Shown piece by piece: positions 61,842 to 64,000 of a stretch of 64,000 bases of DNA. Each line of letters starts with the position of its first letter. Position 1 is the first letter of the stretch. Below the pieces are notes generated by a model. That model had not been told where the DNA came from. It did not search any database and saw nothing but the letters and a program-made list of their open reading frames with translations. A program made the position numbers and the translations under genes. Source of the stretch: Streptomyces sp. SID12501 (lineage in GTDB: Bacteria > Actinomycetota > Actinomycetes > Streptomycetales > Streptomycetaceae); NCBI RefSeq assembly GCF_010550245.1, contig NZ_JAAGLU010000015.1:124001-188000 (forward strand), given 5' to 3'.

Positions 61842-62565
61842 GGCAGTCCGCCAGGGACAGGCCGGCGTAGTCGTCCCACTGTCCGGGTGTGATGGGGAGG
61901 AATCGGAAGGTGTCCCCGGGCTGGTAGACGGTGATCGGGTCTCGGTGCAGATCGAGGACGCGCACGGGGGTGCGCCCGAGGAGCGGCCAGCCGCCGGGCG
62001 AGGGCATCGGGCAGATCACCGCTTGCCGCCCGGCGACGGCGACCGAGCCGGGCTCGACGCGGGTGCGGGGCGACGCCAGTCGCGGCACCGGCCTCGGGAA
62101 GGGCGGTCCGTCCGTCATCGGCGCCCCCGCGGGCGCGCCGAGGCAACGTACGGTGAGATCGGTCCCGGAGTGGAGGGCGATGACCTCGCTCTCGGTCAGG
62201 TCGAGTTGCGCAGCCACCTCCGGCAGGTCGGGCCCGTACTCGCCGCCGTAGACGACGGGGACGACGAAGTGTCGCGGTGGTGTCGTCCGCGCGGGGTTCG
62301 GCCCGAGGCGGGCGGCCTCGTGCGACAGGGCGCGCCTGACCGTGTCGTGGTCGGTGCGGGTGCAGTCGAACTCCACGAGCAGGGCGTCATAGGTGGGCAC
62401 CACGTCGTGGACACCGGTGAGCCGGACGGCGTCCAGGGCGTCGGCCAGGGCGTGGACGAGCCGCCAGGCGTCTTCGGCGTCCAGGCCCACGGCCTTGGCG
62501 ACCAGGGCGGAGTCACCGCAGTCCGTGATCGTGACGTTGGCGTTGGCGTTGGCGTTGGCGTTCAT
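61834..62565 (-). CDS. pxpB: 5-oxoprolinase subunit B (allophanate hydrolase subunit 1-like, KipI)
   Basis: 243 aa from the ATG at 62565. After a repeat-encoded NANANANAN start, DCGDSALVAKAVGLDAEDAW, VPTYDALLVEFDC, VVPVVYGGEYGPDLPEVAAQ and SPGGWPLLGRTPVRVLDLHR are PxpB features. It acts with PxpC as the carboxylase-like half of the lactamase complex. It lies one base after the pxpA stop codon and overlaps pxpC. Confidence 0.92.
   Translation of the reverse strand: MNANANANANVTITDCGDSALVAKAVGLDAEDAWRLVHALADALDAVRLTGVHDVVPTYDALLVEFDCTRTDHDTVRRALSHEAARLGPNPARTTPPRHFVVPVVYGGEYGPDLPEVAAQLDLTESEVIALHSGTDLTVRCLGAPAGAPMTDGPPFPRPVPRLASPRTRVEPGSVAVAGRQAVICPMPSPGGWPLLGRTPVRVLDLHRDPITVYQPGDTFRFLPITPGQWDDYAGLSLADCHG
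62535..62562. repeat. GCGTTG hexanucleotide repeat at the pxpB start
   Basis: Nearly five copies of GCGTTG (plus strand) encode the alternating Asn-Ala N-terminus of PxpB directly after its start codon. Slippage here could alter translation efficiency. Confidence 0.75.
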
Positions 62566-62566
62566 G

Positions 62567-63349
62567 TCATACGCCCTTACCGCTCAGCACCTTGTCGAGA
62601 GAGGTGATCCCGACGCCGGCGGCAAGGAGTTGCTCGCGGATGCGGCCGGCCAGCGCGATCGCTCCGGGGCTGTCTCCGTGCAGCAGGACGGTGTCGCAGG
62701 CGACCGGGACGTCCTTGCCGTCGGCACTGCGGATGACCCCCTCGGTGACCATGCGCAGCGTCCGCCGGGCCACCTCGTCCGCGTCGTGGATCACCGCTCC
62801 GGGCTCGGAGCGGGGTACGAGGGTCCCGTCGTCGCGGTACGCGCGGTCGGCGATGCCGACGATGCCCACGCGCAGTCCGCGGGCCCGGGCGGCGTCGGCG
62901 AGCTCACCGTCCTGCGCCAGGATGATCAGCGACTCGTCCAGGGCGGCGATGGCGTCCACGACGGCACGGGCGTAGTCGGCGCGTACGGCGACCAGGTTGC
63001 CCAGGCGTCCGTGCGGGGCGACGTGCCGCACCCGAGTACCGTGCGCGACGGCGAACGCCTGGAGGGCGCCGATCTGGTACAGCACGTCCGTACGGACCTC
63101 CTCCGGCGTGAGATCCATCGCGCGGCGGCCGAAACCGACCAGGTCGGGAAAGCTCGGGTGAGCCCCCACGGCCACCTGCTTCTCCACGCAGGTCCGGACG
63201 GTGGCGTCCATGATGCGCGGATCACCGGCGTGGAACCCGCAGGCCACATTGGCGGACGTCAGCATCTCCAGGAGAGCTTCGTCGTCGCCCATCGTGTAGG
63301 CGCCGAATCCCTCGCCGAGATCGGCGACGAGGTCAACCATGGGGGTCAT
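62567..63349 (-). CDS. pxpA: 5-oxoprolinase subunit A (LamB/YcsF family)
   Basis: 260 aa from the ATG at 63349 with GGAGG 6 nt upstream. In-frame codons further upstream are not supported. VDLVADLGEGFGAYTMGDDE, SANVACGFHAGDPRIM, VAVGAHPSFPDLVGFGRRAM and VLLHGDSPGAIALAGRIREQ are the LamB/YcsF motifs. It is the hydrolytic subunit of the lactamase. It is the first gene of the operon, divergent from the LysR gene with 323 bp between the starts. Confidence 0.93.
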   Translation of the reverse strand: MTPMVDLVADLGEGFGAYTMGDDEALLEMLTSANVACGFHAGDPRIMDATVRTCVEKQVAVGAHPSFPDLVGFGRRAMDLTPEEVRTDVLYQIGALQAFAVAHGTRVRHVAPHGRLGNLVAVRADYARAVVDAIAALDESLIILAQDGELADAARARGLRVGIVGIADRAYRDDGTLVPRSEPGAVIHDADEVARRTLRMVTEGVIRSADGKDVPVACDTVLLHGDSPGAIALAGRIREQLLAAGVGITSLDKVLSGKGV

Positions 63350-63672
63350 GAAGTCCTCCGGGAGAGAATATGAGGAAGGAGATTCCATCACGTCTTCGTG
63401 ATATCCCGAAAAAGATCCGCTCTCTCGCACACAAAGGCGAGGGCCGCGAGCAGACGGAATTCCTGGGAACCGATTCACTCCGACTTCGCCGGACGGTTCC
63501 GGGCTGGATGTTCCGCTCAACTTAATCCCGTGCTCGCATGACCACCAATATGCGTTCGGTCTGGCGTTATCGCGAACGGCTATGACCTGCCTCACAGCCG
63601 AGGCCCTCCGGGACTGTGTTTCGGGGCACCCCCTCCCTACGATGAGGCTCCACTCCCCGTGGAAGGCCCCGC
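63350..63672. other. Divergent regulatory region between pxpA and lysR-type gene
   Basis: No gene. It holds the promoters of both transcription units and is less GC-rich near pxpA. A perfect hairpin-like dyad at 63387-63402 is listed separately. Confidence 0.55.
63387..63402. promoter_or_regulatory. Inverted repeat in the operon leader, possible regulator site
   Basis: ATCACGTCTTCGTGAT has 6-bp arms and a 4-nt loop, about 38 bp before the pxpA start. It could be an operator of the divergent LysR protein or a leader hairpin. Confidence 0.35.
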
Positions 63673-64000
63673 ATGGACACCAGGCGTCTCTACTCGTTCA
63701 TCAAGATCGTCGATGCGGGGAGCATCACGCGCGCGGCCGACATCCTGCACATCGCCCAGCCCGCGCTCAGCCAGCAGCTGTCCGCGCTGGAGACGCAGTT
63801 CGGGCAGCAACTGCTGATCCGCAGCAAACGCGGGATCGCCCCGACGGAGGCGGGCCGCGCGCTGTACCGCCACGCTCAGCTGATCCTCCGGCAGGTGGAC
63901 CTCGCACACGCCGCCGTCGACGTCTCCGGCCGGGCTCCCGCCGGCAGCGTGTCCGTGGGCCTCGCGCCGTACAGCCTGGGCGCGGCGCTCGCCCTGCCGC
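63673..64000 (+). CDS. LysR-family transcriptional regulator (5' part, cut by window end)
   Basis: Starts at ATG 63673 (GGAAGG upstream). The N-terminal HTH is YSFIKIVDAGSITRAADILH, IAQPALSQQLSALETQFGQQ and RSKRGIAPTEAGRALY. After it the effector domain begins (SVSVGLAPYSLGAALALP) and runs off the window. LysR proteins usually activate the divergent operon when the pathway substrate or an intermediate is bound, so it is probably the regulator of the pxp cluster. Confidence 0.88.
   Translation, partial: MDTRRLYSFIKIVDAGSITRAADILHIAQPALSQQLSALETQFGQQLLIRSKRGIAPTEAGRALYRHAQLILRQVDLAHAAVDVSGRAPAGSVSVGLAPYSLGAALALP

Noticed and set aside
1..64000. CRISPR array
   Set aside because: No set of regularly spaced near-identical short repeats was seen. 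The repeats found are protein-coding (YD, TolB-like), att-like or hexanucleotide tracts.

Overview
The window is high-GC (about 70%) actinobacterial DNA and is most likely from a Streptomyces chromosome. This rests on strong third-position GC, GTG and TTG starts, wHTH and LAL regulators, a SAV_915-type protein, very large secreted RHS/WapA-like proteins and remnants of pSAM2-like integrative elements. Many ordinary genes alternate with broken genes and IS scraps, so the segment looks like an accessory or island region, possibly on a chromosome arm.

Layout. 1-11.0 kb: two divergent giant secreted proteins, an RHS/YD-repeat protein with two different lectin modules inserted (cut by the window start) and a multi-domain lectin/LamG/FG-GAP protein. 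11.0-20 kb: a scrap zone with a dedA pseudogene, remnants of integrative elements ending in the 3' half of tRNA-Thr(CGU), a TolB-like secreted propeller and a LAL-type LuxR regulator lying between two about 105-bp direct repeats, and a WD40 gene cut by an IS701-type remnant. 20-27 kb: a complete second RHS protein with a variable C-terminal domain and an overlapping small membrane protein, which is a candidate toxin/immunity pair. 27-31 kb: a P450 fragment, a PD-(D/E)XK-type nuclease (possible defence gene), and fragments of a flavin monooxygenase and a DNA ligase. 29.6-35.9 kb: a TSUP exporter, a CmtR-like metal sensor with a CDF transporter broken by a nonsense codon, a methyltransferase, a frameshifted GNAT gene, an MFS/TetR efflux pair and a small DUF6153-like protein. 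36-43.4 kb: a DUF418 membrane protein, a two-component system, a lipoprotein, an FAD oxidoreductase, a membrane protein and a methyltransferase/TetR pair with clear operators. 43.4-44.9 kb: IS5-family debris and a third tRNA-Thr-like scar.

44.9-54.6 kb reads as a cation-homeostasis cluster. It holds Kup, a second and intact CmtR/CDF pair, two tandem CorA transporters, an ArsR regulator, an MgtC-family protein with an internal deletion, and an ABC ATPase with a fused double permease but no binding protein. 55.2-56.3 kb: a SAV_915 gene, then a lysA gene truncated at the junction with an excisionase-like element remnant. 56.7-64 kb: a compact catabolic operon (pxpA-pxpB-pxpC, MHS transporter, SDR, aminotransferase, RraA-type aldolase) divergent from a LysR regulator. 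The gene set suggests uptake of a lactam, opening of the ring, transamination and aldol cleavage, for example of a 4-substituted pyroglutamate to pyruvate.

All assignments come from reading the sequence and recalling families. No database search was run.
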